A stretch of 64,000 nucleotides of DNA from Nemertoderma westbladi (GCA_032718475.1 JAUCBJ010003009.1:1-64000), one strand, 5' to 3'. Shown: positions 22,701 through 31,370, counted from the first letter of the stretch. Numbers and translations: made by a program. The notes: generated by a model not told the origin, from the letters alone.

Positions 22701-24532
22701 TACTGGAGGCTAACTAAGGCTTCTCTCTCTCTCGGCTATCTACCATAACTTACTGGAGGCTAACTAAGGCTCTTTACTCTCGGCTATCTACTTTAACTTA
22801 CTGGAGACTAACTAAGACTCTTCTCTCTCGGCTATCTACCATAACTTACTGGAGGCTAACTAAGGCTCTTCTCTCTCGGCTATCTACCATAACTTACTGG
22901 AGGCTAACTAAGGCTCTTCTCTCTCGGCTATCCACCATAACCTACCGGAGGCTAACTAAGGCTCTTCTCTCTCGGCTATCTACTTTAACTTACTGGAGGC
23001 TAACTAAGACTCATCTCTCTCGGCTATCTACCATAACTTACTGGAGGCTAACTAAGGCTCCTCTCTTACTTGGTTATCTACCAAAACTTACTGAAGACTA
23101 ACTAAGGCTCTTCTCTCTCTGTTATCTCCTATAACTTACTGGAGGCTAACTAAGGCTCTTCTCTCTCGGCTATCTACCATAACTTACTGGATGCTAACTA
23201 AGGCTCTTCTCTCTCGGCTATCTACCATAACTTACTGGAGGCTAACTGAGGCCCTTCTCTCTCGGCTATCTACCATAACTTACTGGAGGCTAACTAAGGC
23301 TCTTCTCTCTCGGCTATCTACTATAACTTACTTGAGGCTAAGGGACCTCAGCTCACATATTCAACCCCCCCCCCCCCCCCCCACCCATTGTACCGCTGGG
23401 TTTGCATAAGCTATAATGTGACGAAACAGTACTTAAGTAATACGCAATATATTTAAAAATTTCTTACCTTTTCCGAAGACGTTTCGGTTTTACCTCGTCT
23501 GGAATGTAAAGATATATGATGGCCATAAAAACCCACAATATACCGAGTTCATCTAACAACTGTCCAAGGTGACTGAAATAAATATATATATTCACATGAA
23601 TGTTTATTGTTTTGGTTACAATTATAAATCGAATAATTGTTAATGGAAACTATCCCAATATCTTTATTATTATACTTGCGATTTAATAATGTTGTTAATT
23701 TTCACTTGAAACGAGGTAAGATTTAATGCGATCCGGTTAAATGTATTTGATTAATTATTTAATTAATAACTTACAATAAAATATATTAATATTAACGATA
23801 ACTATTGAGTAATTCAAATAATTAGGTAAGGAAAACCTACTATAACGCAGCTTCTTACCTTAGGGTAGCGTGGAACAGTATACTTCCGAAAGCGACCACG
23901 AAACCAAGGAATAATGTCAATAACGTCGACCAATCACCGAATAGTTTGAGAAACCTCCAATTTAAATAGAACATAAATGGTGGGAGAGCAGCAAACACAG
24001 TGCTGCTAATCTAAAAAGTAGTAATAAACGAGATTCAAACAAACTTCATGGACTTGGACTACTACAGTAGGCCTACAGTATATATGTACATTAAATAATA
24101 AAAACGTATCCTGTCACTAAGGCTCTTGCTCACTGCACTGATGTAGCTCACCAATTTAAGGGCGCAAATTGACCATCAAACATCAATCTTGAGTTTTAAT
24201 GGGTTTAAAAATTAATTTAATTTAAAGCATAAAGGGAAAGGAAAAGTTAAACATTTATAATGGATTCTAACAAAAACAATCACTAAATTACTTTTCATAA
24301 GCTAACAATTTGCACTGGGGATAAACTTCTTTCACTTGCTGCGGTCAATATGCGCCACTATCTGGGCTCACCAACCTGTTGTCTCTAATTTATAGTACTT
24401 TAATACTGGAATGCCTAATAATGTAATAATTACCGTATTGTAGAATTCCGCAATATATGGATGGTAGTCATAGTTTGGTTCGCACCAATCTATAGCAGAC
24501 GTCTCGTATTTATACCACTCCGGTAGTCTCAT
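1415..24532 (-). CDS. ACER: Alkaline ceramidase (ACER family), five coding exons
   Basis: Joining minus-strand exons 24532-24434, 24010-23859, 23572-23468, 12067-11936 and 1775-1415 gives 849 bp, 282 residues plus stop, with matching phases (0,2,2,2) and GT-AG borders throughout. Alkaline ceramidases are seven-helix ER/Golgi hydrolases of the CREST superfamily that cleave ceramide to sphingosine and fatty acid. The visible signatures are DWCE-N at 15-20 and IAEFYNT at 27-33 (calcium site), GSILFH at 75-80 (S76, H80), QLLDE with D91, and HSIWH at 207-211 (two zinc histidines), followed by the closing RMWP...GFPYIE. Length and residue positions match human ACER1-3 (264-275 aa) closely. The gene looks intact although introns 3 and 4 are 11.4 and 10.2 kb of repeats. 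ACER1/2-like is my best placement because of the C-terminal 'WP..W..G.PY.E' motif. Confidence 0.93.
1776..11935 (-). other. ACER: Ceramidase intron 4 (10.2 kb)
   Basis: It is bounded by donor GTTAGT at 11935 and acceptor TTTCTAG at 1776. Over 90% of it is the 54-bp minisatellite; the remaining unique parts are 1776-1989 and 11347-11935, where I see no gene. A GTAAGT-like donor near 11512 on the minus strand has no matching acceptor, so I do not call an extra exon. Confidence 0.85.
1990..11346. repeat. 54-bp minisatellite, about 173 copies
   Basis: The unit reads GTTACAGTGGCACGTTATTC, then TAACCAAACCAATAAACTAA, then AGTCAATAGAACAG on the plus strand. The main variant changes CCAAACC to CAAGACC. 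Rarer variants are AACAAG for AACAGG, AAAGAC for AAAGTC, and a 55-bp form with CCAAGACC (near 2931, 3421, 3585, 3640). Copies are nearly identical at the left end and more varied at the right end. It lies in ceramidase intron 4. Because 54 is a multiple of 3 and one frame lacks stops, it creates a 2,597-codon open frame (3677-11470), which I judge to be non-coding. Confidence 0.98.
11936..12067 (-). CDS. ACER: Alkaline ceramidase exon 4
   Basis: 132 bp between acceptor ATTCATTTAG and donor CAAAG|GTTAGT. It encodes two membrane helices, including a 'PPINH' loop that aligns with 'RPTVNA' of human ACER1. The small exon sits alone between two large minisatellite-bearing introns: donor-like repeats upstream and acceptor-like repeats downstream on the sense strand. 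Confidence 0.9.
12201..16072. repeat. 48-bp minisatellite, left block, about 80 copies
   Basis: The plus-strand unit is GGCTATCTACCATAACTTAC, TGGAGGCTAACTAAGGCTCT, TCTCTCTC. Copies vary through 44- to 52-bp forms by changes in the CT-rich part, and the block is more degenerate than the other two big arrays. Around 14220-14590 a longer diverged cluster (TTGGTTATCTACCATATC) is itself tandemly repeated. On the minus strand, which is ceramidase sense, each unit carries CCTCCA|GTAAGTTATGG. It ends at the LINE insertion point. Confidence 0.97.
16110..16607 (-). CDS. LINE reverse transcriptase C-terminal part
   Basis: 165 codons following the frameshift: NRLSRIWKS, LLYGSPCWAL and the tail through WRCNFVDKPAQHS, typical of the thumb and C-terminal region of LINE reverse transcriptases (the 'LLYG..W' motif). 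The last 43 codons are repeated almost identically in the truncated copy at 36034. Confidence 0.85.
   Translation of the reverse strand: MNRLSRIWKSPRINRKLKVRLFRAAVVPVLLYGSPCWALTAEDTKSLDGTFTRMLRRVHCVKYNAHISNQTLYNIGGVSLVPPSLTLEQNRLRFAGHCFRREDQPVHNLVLWQPHGVNKHGGQPMTFLRRILKDTGLKDADDLANVMGDRELWRCNFVDKPAQHS
16604..17518 (-). CDS. LINE reverse transcriptase core (middle part of broken ORF)
   Basis: 304-codon frame that resumes after the insertion. It has VPVPKKG (18-24), NGFRKGRG (66-73), FVDFFKAFD (100-108, catalytic aspartates), GVLQGD (158-163) and FADD (213-216, the paired catalytic aspartates). The frame ends at a TGA after GQP near 16604; the alternative frame continues with the conserved AWAALNRL, so one base was lost or gained near 16620-16632. 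The GTG used as nominal start is not a real start. Confidence 0.88.
   Translation of the reverse strand: MARPTTRVPQEMKTNKLVPVPKKGNLTLYGSFRGISLISIAAKLYNRILLNRIRDPIERLLRGNQNGFRKGRGTMEPILALRRIIEELSKKKDRHLAVIFVDFFKAFDSVSRSRMFSILSLYGIPDEIIAAIRSVYDGSTTFVSTVDGDTEPFEVLWGVLQGDTLAPFLFIIVVDYVLRMSLDHHNDDGVMITPPTGSRSRGNPAKYLTDLDFADDLGVLSESLEGAQRLLSSLEHAASSVGLFINSRKTKILTVNFESPQQVSDRMSISSKDGMLEHVDDFCYLGSWIRKSGDEYVRERHGQP
17579..17643. repeat. GTC trinucleotide microsatellite
   Basis: About 21 GTC/GTT triplets, regularly punctuated by GTT, inside the element that interrupts the LINE. Confidence 0.97.
17650..18735. repeat. ~148-bp tandem repeat with a conserved CCGCTAGAGGGC box
   Basis: Seven degenerate copies are marked by CCGCTAGAGGGC or a one-base variant at 17770, 17920, 18067, 18212, 18359, 18515 and 18664, spaced 145-156 bp. 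Each copy also holds a variant of GCTGAAACTTGG..ATGTACTAGA. The box is the best-conserved part of the unit. Confidence 0.88.
18743..20692 (-). CDS. LINE endonuclease domain and start of RT (5' part of broken ORF)
   Basis: 649-codon frame. Residues about 1-120 are polar and proline-rich. Residues about 130-380 form an exonuclease-endonuclease-phosphatase domain with QEHR (161-164), GDFNA (278-282), SQIDHIL (339-345) and SDHRL (367-371), the usual catalytic signatures of LINE target-nicking endonucleases. The C-terminal part reaches the first RT motif region (ASGVDGVPPEVFK) and then meets a stop created by the inserted element after MYRTRSG. Confidence 0.88.
   Translation of the reverse strand: MRHPPCGMANQGVVFAPRADSAKKHPPTPTMDYISNAEVRPLEASGITGHNRPHRRQLTPDRLPVSPPTGERAANNSLSPFPDDLSGPNPGSPGRPDCDGERDSGVGGYSHVPPRPTKPLVNLRQVARLASVNTLTLGSPMRQGELTALADKLSLSAVGVQEHRMQTGQTDEVLIKDMGGGWRLALASADDSGNGGIGLLMNPTAHAALDKIDQISNRIIRCHFSCSGRLAKKFPKVVLIVCYSPTSVAPVEEVENFYHNLQAATDGVDQHAFLTFLGDFNASLHQSPTSPWVYSNSVNRNSVHLQDFISGNGLFSAGTQFKKRTGKLWTHSGPSGHKSQIDHILFRRKYRSSIQDCNAFTLRPFSSDHRLIVAKVRFSLRASRTTKSALPRHDWSSLLQQPSVRSSFTLQLSNRYEALASEAADHCEGYTAFTEAVKLAAAETVPVYPRNRKRAPWTDNKIQKCRNDLHKAQKESRLKQTTAAKNAVKAASRSLNRQYSVNLQELINQQVDAINDADDSRQSSQAWKSINLLTGRKSQPTTKVKAESPADRLNGWKAHFEKLLNNDRVLPDNFIEVKVSESVLPDIPIGDISFAEVKAAAKSIKTNRASGVDGVPPEVFKIPECLKLIYPIIVDMYRTRSGAFAQHVK
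21106..23344. repeat. 48-bp minisatellite, right block, about 47 copies
   Basis: Same unit as the left block, continuing after the LINE. Sub-variants include CTCTCCGC for CTCTCGGC and the GACTCATCTCTCTC form, some in short higher-order groups (for example around 21840-22320). It ends about 120 bp before exon 3 of the ceramidase, next to a run of 17 cytosines (about 23366-23382). Confidence 0.96.
23468..23572 (-). CDS. ACER: Alkaline ceramidase exon 3
   Basis: 105 bp. It begins mid-codon and encodes HLGQLLDELGILWVFMA and a basic loop. D91 in QLLDE corresponds to the catalytic-site aspartate D92 of human ACER3. The donor is AAAAG|GTAAGA. It is followed by the 11.4-kb repeat-filled intron 3. 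Confidence 0.92.
23573..23858 (-). other. ACER: Ceramidase intron 2
   Basis: GTAAGA donor at 23858 and ATTTCAG acceptor ending at 23573. The 286-bp intron is AT-rich and unremarkable. Confidence 0.85.
23859..24010 (-). CDS. ACER: Alkaline ceramidase exon 2
   Basis: 152 bp, 50 codons plus two bases. It encodes two hydrophobic helices and ends in the GSILFHATL motif carrying S76 and H80, one of the three zinc-binding histidines. The acceptor is TTTTTAG and the donor AAG|GTAAGA. The split codon AG|T gives a serine, as in homologues with 'FHATLS'. Confidence 0.92.
24011..24433 (-). other. ACER: Ceramidase intron 1
   Basis: GTAATT donor at 24433 and TACTTTTTAG acceptor ending at 24011. The 423-bp intron is AT-rich with no repeat or gene that I recognise. 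Confidence 0.85.
24434..24532 (-). CDS. ACER: Alkaline ceramidase exon 1 (start codon)
   Basis: ATG at 24532-24530 opens 33 codons ending in AAT ACG before a GTAATT donor (phase 0). It encodes the cytosolic/lumenal N-terminus with D15, W16, E18, N20 and E29, the residues that in human ACER3 coordinate the structural calcium. The start is chosen because homologues begin about 10-15 residues before the DWCE motif. Confidence 0.9.
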
Positions 24533-24904
24533 TGCTTCTTATTAAAATACAACAAAATAAAATACTGTGACTTACAGATTAGTAGCTGATATTAGAATAA
24601 ACTTGAGAATCTAAGAAATAATGTTGATATAAATACTGTACAGTATTATATTGCAATATGGTAATATACAAATTAGAACATTATACCGGCATATATTGTA
24701 ACGACTGCCATATGCTACATACAGTACACACAGTTGTTAATCTCCAATATTCTAACCCAGCAGAACTAAAGCACCTGTTTACGTAAATAATTAAGATAAC
24801 AGAAAATGTTTGTTGCTTTGTGCTTTTTGAATGCCTATGGTTGGTCGTATTGGTACGGTAAGCCCGGTAAGGTACTGCATAATAATAATTATACAAAATA
24901 TGTA
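24533..24904 (-). promoter_or_regulatory. ACER: Upstream region of the ceramidase gene (no defined elements)
   Basis: AT-rich 5' flank of the first coding exon. No clear TATA box or CpG-rich segment is recognised. The promoter and any untranslated first exon must lie here or beyond, but cannot be placed from sequence alone. A large palindrome begins about 370 bp upstream of the ATG. Confidence 0.3.
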
Positions 24905-26225
24905 GTAATATATTTATTTATTATATGTTAACTTTTTCTCATTATTCTCGAGGCATTTTATTTACCAAGCTCGATTGTTGTTAATAAAGGGTGGATATAA
25001 TATAAAAAAAATGTTGCACGTTTTTTTCCCATGTAATGCGTAATTTTATTCTTAAATTGGTACTTTTTTTGTTACAAAATAAATTGAACTGCAGTATTTT
25101 ACTATATTTCTTCCATAGTTACTGTGATTCAAATTACGGTACTCTTCAACTCCTGATGTTGCCTTACGCAATGTTAAATCATTTAATGTTCCCGAATATT
25201 TATTACGTAACTAGAGAGACGCTTAACTACGTAATATTGGATATTGAGTTCCGTTTTGGAGTTCGCCTTGTAGACACTAATGTTGCAATAACTAATTATT
25301 GTGTGAATGGATTTTGCTGAAATGACAAGCAAACCTTATTTATACTGCGATGCTCTTTCAACATTATGTATAAGAAAATTTAAGATATTCTAACCAAAAT
25401 ATATTATTTTACTATTTTCGCTGGAAAAAAATAAAATCAGTGCAATCCTATGGGTTACTTTTTACTTGGAAAAAAGTTCATTTTTCTCCCTATTTTGGTC
25501 CAAATTCGAGCGAAAAAGTAACAATTAAAGAATAAATAATTTCTTTCTTAAATTGTTACTTTTTCGCTCGAATTTAGACCAAAATCGGGAGAAAAACTTG
25601 CACTTTTTTCTCTAGGGAAAAAAAGTAACCCATAGGATTGCATTGGTTTTACTTTTTTTCCCGGCGAAAAAAGTAAAATAATATATTTTTAGTGGAATTT
25701 CTTAAATTTTATTAAATGCGTTCAAAAAGGATTGACGGAGAAAAAGGTTTGCACGTAATTTGAGTAAAATCCATGCACGCACTCAAAAGTTATTGAAAAT
25801 TTAGTGTCTGCGCGGCGTATTCCAAAACGGAACTCAATATCCAATATTGGTTTATGTTGTTAAGCGGCTCTCTAGTTACGTGATAAATATTCGAGAACAC
25901 TAAATTATTTAACATTGAGTAAGGCAACATCGAGAGTTGAAGAGTACAGTAATTTGAATCCCAGTAACTATGGAAGGAATATAGTAAAATATTATAGATC
26001 AATTTATTTTGTACCACTATATCGCTGTACGTTTTATTAAAGAATTGAGTAACAAAAAAGTACCAATTTAAGAATAAAATTACGTAATACATGGGAAAAA
26101 AACGCAGAACATTTTTTTTCAATATTCTCTTGACCCTTTATTAAACTCGCTGACGCTCGGTAAATGAAATGCCTCGAGAATAGTGAAAAAAAGTTCTACT
26201 TTTTTTCCCAGGTAATAAATAATTA
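24905..26225. repeat. 1.3-kb imperfect palindrome (foldback-type element)
   Basis: The left arm (about 24910-25538) and right arm (about 25539-26215) are inverted copies over their whole length. The innermost match is near-perfect (AAATTCGAGCGAAAAAGTA at 25502 against its complement ending at 25575). The outer arms share CTCGAG with flanks at 24947 and 26178. The two opposite-strand frames at 25036-25320 and 25790-26122 give similar peptides only because of this symmetry. There is no transposase inside. It is likely a foldback or MITE-like element able to form a long hairpin. Confidence 0.9.
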
Positions 26226-27590
26226 TAATAAAAACGTACATTTTATTCAAAACTAATAAATAACTCAAATAACCAATAATAAATGTAGGCCTACCGGTAC
26301 CTTATTTTGTTATTTAATAGTGAAAATAATGCTGATATTGTATAATATTATAACATTAAGGTAAATATTAAGTTATATGATGTGTGATACGTAATTTTAC
26401 ACTAACATTGCAGAATACACCATGTTGAACGTAGTTGTATTCCACAATTGAAACATTTCACGACAACCGACTGACCGAGGGTTATTGATCGGGGCACAAT
26501 ATTAATCTGATTTGGGGACTGGGTGTGGGTAGTACATTCTGTACATAGAGAGTACTACAGAGTACACTACATTGTACAGCAACAGGGAACGTCATAGACT
26601 TCCTTTGAACGTTCACAGACATCACACGACGTGTTCTTGCAAGTTATCCTCCCTCTCCGGAGGTTTTAGTATCTATTGCCTTGGAGAATCAATTGCGGTT
26701 GGATTTATTGACTGACACCTCATCTATACCAATCTTCTGTTCGGTTCACAGGTATACCATGTGCTTGATGAAAATTTCAGCTGTTTTATTCGAACAAGAA
26801 TACCGGCAATATGTAAACAGTACTACTACCGGGTACACTACCAGGAAGAGACAAATGAATTGAAAGTGAAACTATTTTTTGACGTACCGCACTACCTACA
26901 TGCTATACAGCTGTACTAATCACTAATCTTTGCCTAACCTAACGGTGTAATTTTATAACATCATAGCATGCATAGACCTCCGTAGTTAAGCAGATCACCA
27001 CCATAAGGATAAATAAAACAAACTAAATATTACATTTAATAAATAATCCAATTAGTAATCAATTAGTCAATTAGGAATACGTGAGGAATGCAATTTCTGA
27101 ATTCCACAATTTGGGGAGATATGAAATCGGTCAATTAAAAATTCAAAGTATAACATAATTATCATATGTAAAAATGTATATTTAATATTTTATCAATGAA
27201 GACAATAAATATGTATAAACTAAAAATGAAGTCCATCTCTGTAAACAATTATTTACGCATGTTTTTAACTCCAGAAAATTGCGATTTAAATGATTATAAC
27301 TGGGTAGGAATAGTATTCCTGTTCCAGGTCAGATCAAGGCCTACAATAAATAACATGGAATGGATTCCGCCAAGGATATGGGAATACCATGCCAGCATGC
27401 CACTGTGTGCTAGAGCCAGTCTCATGCAAGAAGCAATTTATACAACATCGGGAGGGAGGGGATGTCCCCCCATTCCCTGGAGCAGCCTATACTCCTAGGG
27501 CATCAGCTGACAGCAGCAGTGAACAGCTGATATGCTCGGAATATCACTAATATTCAGAGTAGATTACAATCGTCTTAGCAGTGAGTGCTG
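26226..27590. other. Intergenic region without recognised features
   Basis: AT-rich sequence. Small frames exist (for example 27196-27498) but lack recognisable domains, splice context or conserved motifs. I see nothing that I can support as a gene. Confidence 0.4.
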
Positions 27591-27860
27591 ATTAAGTTCT
27601 GTGGGTGTAGTTTCGGTGTTGGGAGTGCAGCCTCGGTGTTGGGAATGCAACCTCGGTGTTAGGAGTGCACTCTCGATGCTGTAGTACATACACCCTCCTT
27701 GCTTTGTGTGCTGTGCATAGTCTCGTTGTTGGGCTTTGGAGTGAATTCTCCATGCTTTGAGTGCAGTCTAGGTGTTGGAAGTGCACACTCCGTGTTTTTG
27801 AGTGCAGTCTTGGTGTTGATTTGATAGTGCAGTCCTTGTGCTGTGAGATTTGCGGGTGTA
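27590..27860. repeat. Degenerate ~24-30-bp tandem repeat
   Basis: About ten loose copies of a GAGTGCAGTCTCGGTGTTGG-like unit, with variants such as GAGTGCACTCTCGATGCTG and AAGTGCACACTCCGTGTTT. Open frames on the minus strand across it are a by-product of the repeat. Confidence 0.8.
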
Positions 27861-27889
27861 CCCTCAACCCTCAAATACAAAAATGTTAA

Positions 27890-28990
27890 CCAACTCAGCT
27901 TGGTTTACACTGCTGTACTATCAATTAATAATGATAAGTTTGTTAGATGGTTTTTAAAGATTTCAGGTTAAAAATACATATTTGTTTTGTTTGGATATAA
28001 TGAGGACATACTTTCACTCATCGGCTCAATTTGCTGTTTGGAGTGAGGTGTTATTATCATTAGTGATTCGAGTTATCGGCTTCGCGATGGAACTGATGTT
28101 TTCCATTAGGATCGATCTATCAGATCGATTGGCATTGTTAGTCGCCTGATCACTGATCACTTAGTTATTATGATAATCGGGAAATTTGATAACTTTGTCC
28201 AGAAAAACAATTTCCTCGCGTATGACTTGTATTTTTGTGTAGAGATAGTCACTGGACTGATGAGGTTGGGATGACACATATTAGGCCTACATTGCCCAAC
28301 GAAGTCTCAGTACCATGATGCATAATTTTCAAGCGAAAATCGATGTGACACCTTTCCTGAACCATCACGACTTGCAACTCTAAAGTTCAACTTTGTTTCA
28401 ATTTGGCCGAAGTTCTCATTTATGTGTTGAGTCCGTATAAACTACCGATAACAGGGCACATCTCCAAAGAAACGGCAGTTTACAAAATAAATTGGTGGAA
28501 TTAACATCAGAAGTAACGGACGGGTCACAGCCATGAACCAAAAAATTAAAATCGTAATTAGTGAATAATTAGTTTTCATTCGATAATTTTGCTTATTCAG
28601 TACCGGGACCTAATAGGTGAAGATACATTCGATATTTGGGTGTCATGAGCCATCGCACAGGCCTTACAGAAAAGTAGTAAATCCAAGTTAGATTTTGTAA
28701 ATTGTGTCCCATCCGTGACAGATAACACGCATTTACTTATTTAGAATACTTTTTAACGAACTTCACTTTTCCGGAGTCTATGTGTTGCCTGCGCGCAAAG
28801 TGACCCTACGCCTACACAATGGTGTGAGCGCATTTATTACATATCATTACCTACCAATCAATCTTCCAAAAATGCGGATAATAAAATATTTAACGAATCA
28901 ACGATCTAGAAGTTTATTATGTTGATTTCGCAAGAGTGCATGTGCATCTATTCCTCGGCTACGTCTCGGAAAAAATGTGCACATTCTACT
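27890..28990. other. Intergenic region without recognised features
   Basis: No gene, RNA or repeat that I recognise. Composition is AT-rich like the rest of the single-copy flanks. Confidence 0.4.
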
Positions 28991-28998
28991 ATTCCTCG

Positions 28999-29045
28999 CA
29001 GTGGCGGATTTAGGGGGGGGGGGGGCTTTGGGCCATGCCCCCCTT
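28999..29045 (+). mobile_element. Transposon terminus-like sequence (hAT-type end)
   Basis: CAGTGGCGGATTTAG followed by a run of 13 G and then a C-rich stretch. CAGTGGCGGAT...GGGGG is, from memory, a common terminal inverted repeat of hAT-type DNA transposons in invertebrates. No matching inverted end is found downstream, so it is a lone end or a decayed MITE. Confidence 0.4.
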
Positions 29046-29455
29046 GAAAAAATGTAAAAAACTTGGTTAGTTGAAACAAAATTGGAACATAATTGAAACA
29101 AATTAGGAGCCACGTAATGGTGTCCTACCTGCAATGCTATGTATGCCAGTGAAACAAATTTGAAACAAATTAGGAGGGCCGTAATGATAGTCTACCGGAG
29201 AATTGGAACAATGATGGGCTACGGAGCTCAAAAAATTGGAACAATGTTAAGTATGCCAGTGAAACAAATTTGAAACAAATTAGGAGAGCCGTAATGATAG
29301 CCTACCGGAAGAATTGGAACAATGATGGGCTACGGAGCTCAAAAAATTGGAACAATGTTAAGTATGCCAGTGAAACAAATTTGAAACAAATTAGGAGAGC
29401 CGTAATGATAGCCTACCGGAAGAATTGGAACAATGATGGGCTACGGAGCTGCCTG
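29040..29455. repeat. ~111-bp tandem repeat, about three copies
   Basis: GTATGCCAGTGAAACAAATT recurs at about 29141, 29251 and 29362, and GATGGGCTACGGAGCT recurs in step. The last two copies are nearly identical, and a diverged partial copy precedes them. The unit is 37 codons long, so it gives an open frame, but no protein is recognised. It adjoins the transposon-like end at 28999 and may belong to the same element. Confidence 0.9.
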
Positions 29456-30405
29456 GGTTGTTTGGCTGAACCAGTGGTGGCACGGAAGAGGGGGTAAGAA
29501 AAGGGGGAAGGATGCAAGCAAGCTCGCATCCAGATAAGTAGACCAGTGTATGTATGTATGTGCAATGGCTACGTCCCAAGCCAAGCCTGCCTAATGGTTG
29601 AGTATAGTAGTAATTTCTGATTATATTATACGTAGTGTGTTAGCCAGCCTATAGCAGGCCATATATTACGATATATTAACTTAAAGGTAAACACAAGAGT
29701 CTTACACCCCATAATATACTACGATGGCTTGGCTTGCCTATAGCGTATTTCTGTTTAATAAATATAATATTTATTATTATAATACACGAATTGTATACTG
29801 GTATTGTTTATTAATATTGATTTTGTTTAGAAATCGAAAATATGAGGAAACACCTCATCCGTGGTTGAACCAACCCTATACGTACGGTACGTTTCGGCTT
29901 ATATTTATTTGTATGGAATTAATTAATTTCGCACTACCAAATCGTCAAGCCGACACACATGGATAGATAATTATTTAGCTATATTGTATTTTCATCCCAA
30001 TGGAAAGCAAATTTTGAAAAATTCCCTTACGGGAATAAAAATAGAAAATAGAGTTAGTATATGATTACATACAATATGTACATGGGTACAGAAGCATAGG
30101 TTTTACTTGGCGGGGGCAGGGGGAGGGGCAATTACCCCCTTGCAAATTTCTAGGGGGCGAAATTGCATGCACAAAGAGAGGTGAAATTTTAAGTTAAAGC
30201 ATATTATAATGCTGCAGAGGGTTATTTACTGTTATTTACAGGTAAGCATGAGATTTATCAAACATATTATTATATTGCTTTTCATAACATAACATAAACA
30301 TATTATTTTATTGCCAATTTATTTTCGTCTAAGATCGTGTGGAACGCAATCCATCATTAAACTTTATTGAACTGAACTGAACAGTTAATCTGTTAATCTG
30401 TAGAA
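29456..30405. other. Intergenic region upstream of the DUF6729-like gene
   Basis: AT-rich with a G/C-rich patch at about 30108-30165 (GGCGGGGGCAGGGGGAGGGG and later TAGGGGGCGAAATT) that looks like another transposon fragment. No gene is recognised. Confidence 0.35.
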
Positions 30406-30714
30406 ATGCCGAAAACTGGACCCAGTTGTAAGCAGTGGGAGGAGCGCTTGCACCTCTATGCGGTGGGACGGTATAAATTCAGTGTTGGAGAGAAACCCCG
30501 TCTCAGTAAGTGGGCCGCTAAGGTGAAAACAATTGATAGGTGCCCTGGGAGTGGAAGAGATCTCTTTGGGAGAGAGGTTAAATGTACCTGCGGCTATCAC
30601 CCTCGCCCCAAAGGTACCCCTACCCAACCTACCTCAGTTGACTCGCCTACGCTGCATTCCATATTGGACTCCTCCTCCATTGGTAAACCAACACACATGG
30701 GAGAGAAGATATAA
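30406..30714 (+). pseudogene. N-terminal segment of the DUF6729-like gene
   Basis: ATG at 30406 opens 102 codons with a Trp- and Cys-containing start (CKQWEERLHLYAVGRYKFS; later CPGSG...CTCGYHP, a possible zinc-binding set). It ends at TAA 30712-30714. Past that stop the same frame reads directly into the PAPPTTSVP repeat of the next segment, so the stop looks like a nonsense mutation rather than the natural end. The real gene start is probably here, not at the alternative start at 30533. Confidence 0.6.
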
Positions 30715-30715
30715 T

Positions 30716-31200
30716 CCCCAGCACCCCCAACAACATCGGTACCCCCAGCACCCCCAACAACATCGGTACCCCCAGCACCCCAACAACATCGGTACCCCCA
30801 GCACCCCCAATAACATCGGTACCCCCAGCACCCCCAATAACATCGGTACCCCCAGCACCCCCAACAACATCGGTACCCCCAGCACCCCCAACAACATCGG
30901 TACCCCCAGCTCCCCAACAACATCGGTACCCCCAGCACCCCCAATAACATCGGTACCCCCAGCACCCCCAATAACATCGGTACCCCCAGCACCCCCAACA
31001 ACATCGGTACCCCCAGCACCCCCAACAACATCGGTACCACCAGCACCCCCAACAACATCGGTACCCCCAGCACCCCCAACAACATCGGTACCCCCAGCAC
31101 CCCCAACAACATCGGTACCCCCAGCACCCCCAACAACATCGGGACCCCCAGCACCCCCAACAACATCGGTACCCCCAGCACCCCCAACGACATCGATACA
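30716..31200 (+). repeat. 27-bp coding minisatellite, about 18 copies
   Basis: Unit CCCCCAGCACCCCCAACAAC then ATCGGTA, translating as PPAPPTTSV in the main register. Two units have lost one C (near 30778-30781 and 30911-30916), changing the reading register from QHPQQHRYP to HPNNIGTPS to PPTTSVPPA. The minus-strand frames across it are shadows. Confidence 0.95.
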
Positions 31201-31370
31201 CCAAGCATCACCAAAGATGTATCGACTTCGAATTGGTCGTCGTTTTCTTCCGAGGCTGCCACTGGACACTCTATTCAGGCAGACTGCCTGTAAAGTCGGG
31301 CCAATACCCATCCCACGGCCGAACTTAAGAGTGGCGAACTTTTCGCATCCTTACCGCCACCAATCGCACC

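Larger units (their letters stand above)
12068..23467 (-). other. ACER: Ceramidase intron 3 (11.4 kb)
   Basis: Donor GTAAGA at 23467, acceptor TTTAG ending at 12068. It contains two halves of a 48-bp minisatellite with a LINE inserted between them, so nearly all of this intron is mobile or tandem repeat DNA. Confidence 0.85.

Noticed and set aside
25036-26122. Two similar small proteins on opposite strands
   Set aside because: They are mirror copies produced by the large palindrome; no start context, domain or homologue is recognised.
30682-30719. A small intron joining the N-terminal DUF6729 segment to the repeats (GTAAAC...CCCCAG)
   Set aside because: It would be only about 38 bp, too short for a normal animal intron. 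Nonsense and single-base losses explain the frames better.
30597-31311. Gly/Cys/Trp-rich minus-strand frames (for example GGTDVVGGA repeats)
   Set aside because: They are antisense shadows of the 27-bp coding repeat.
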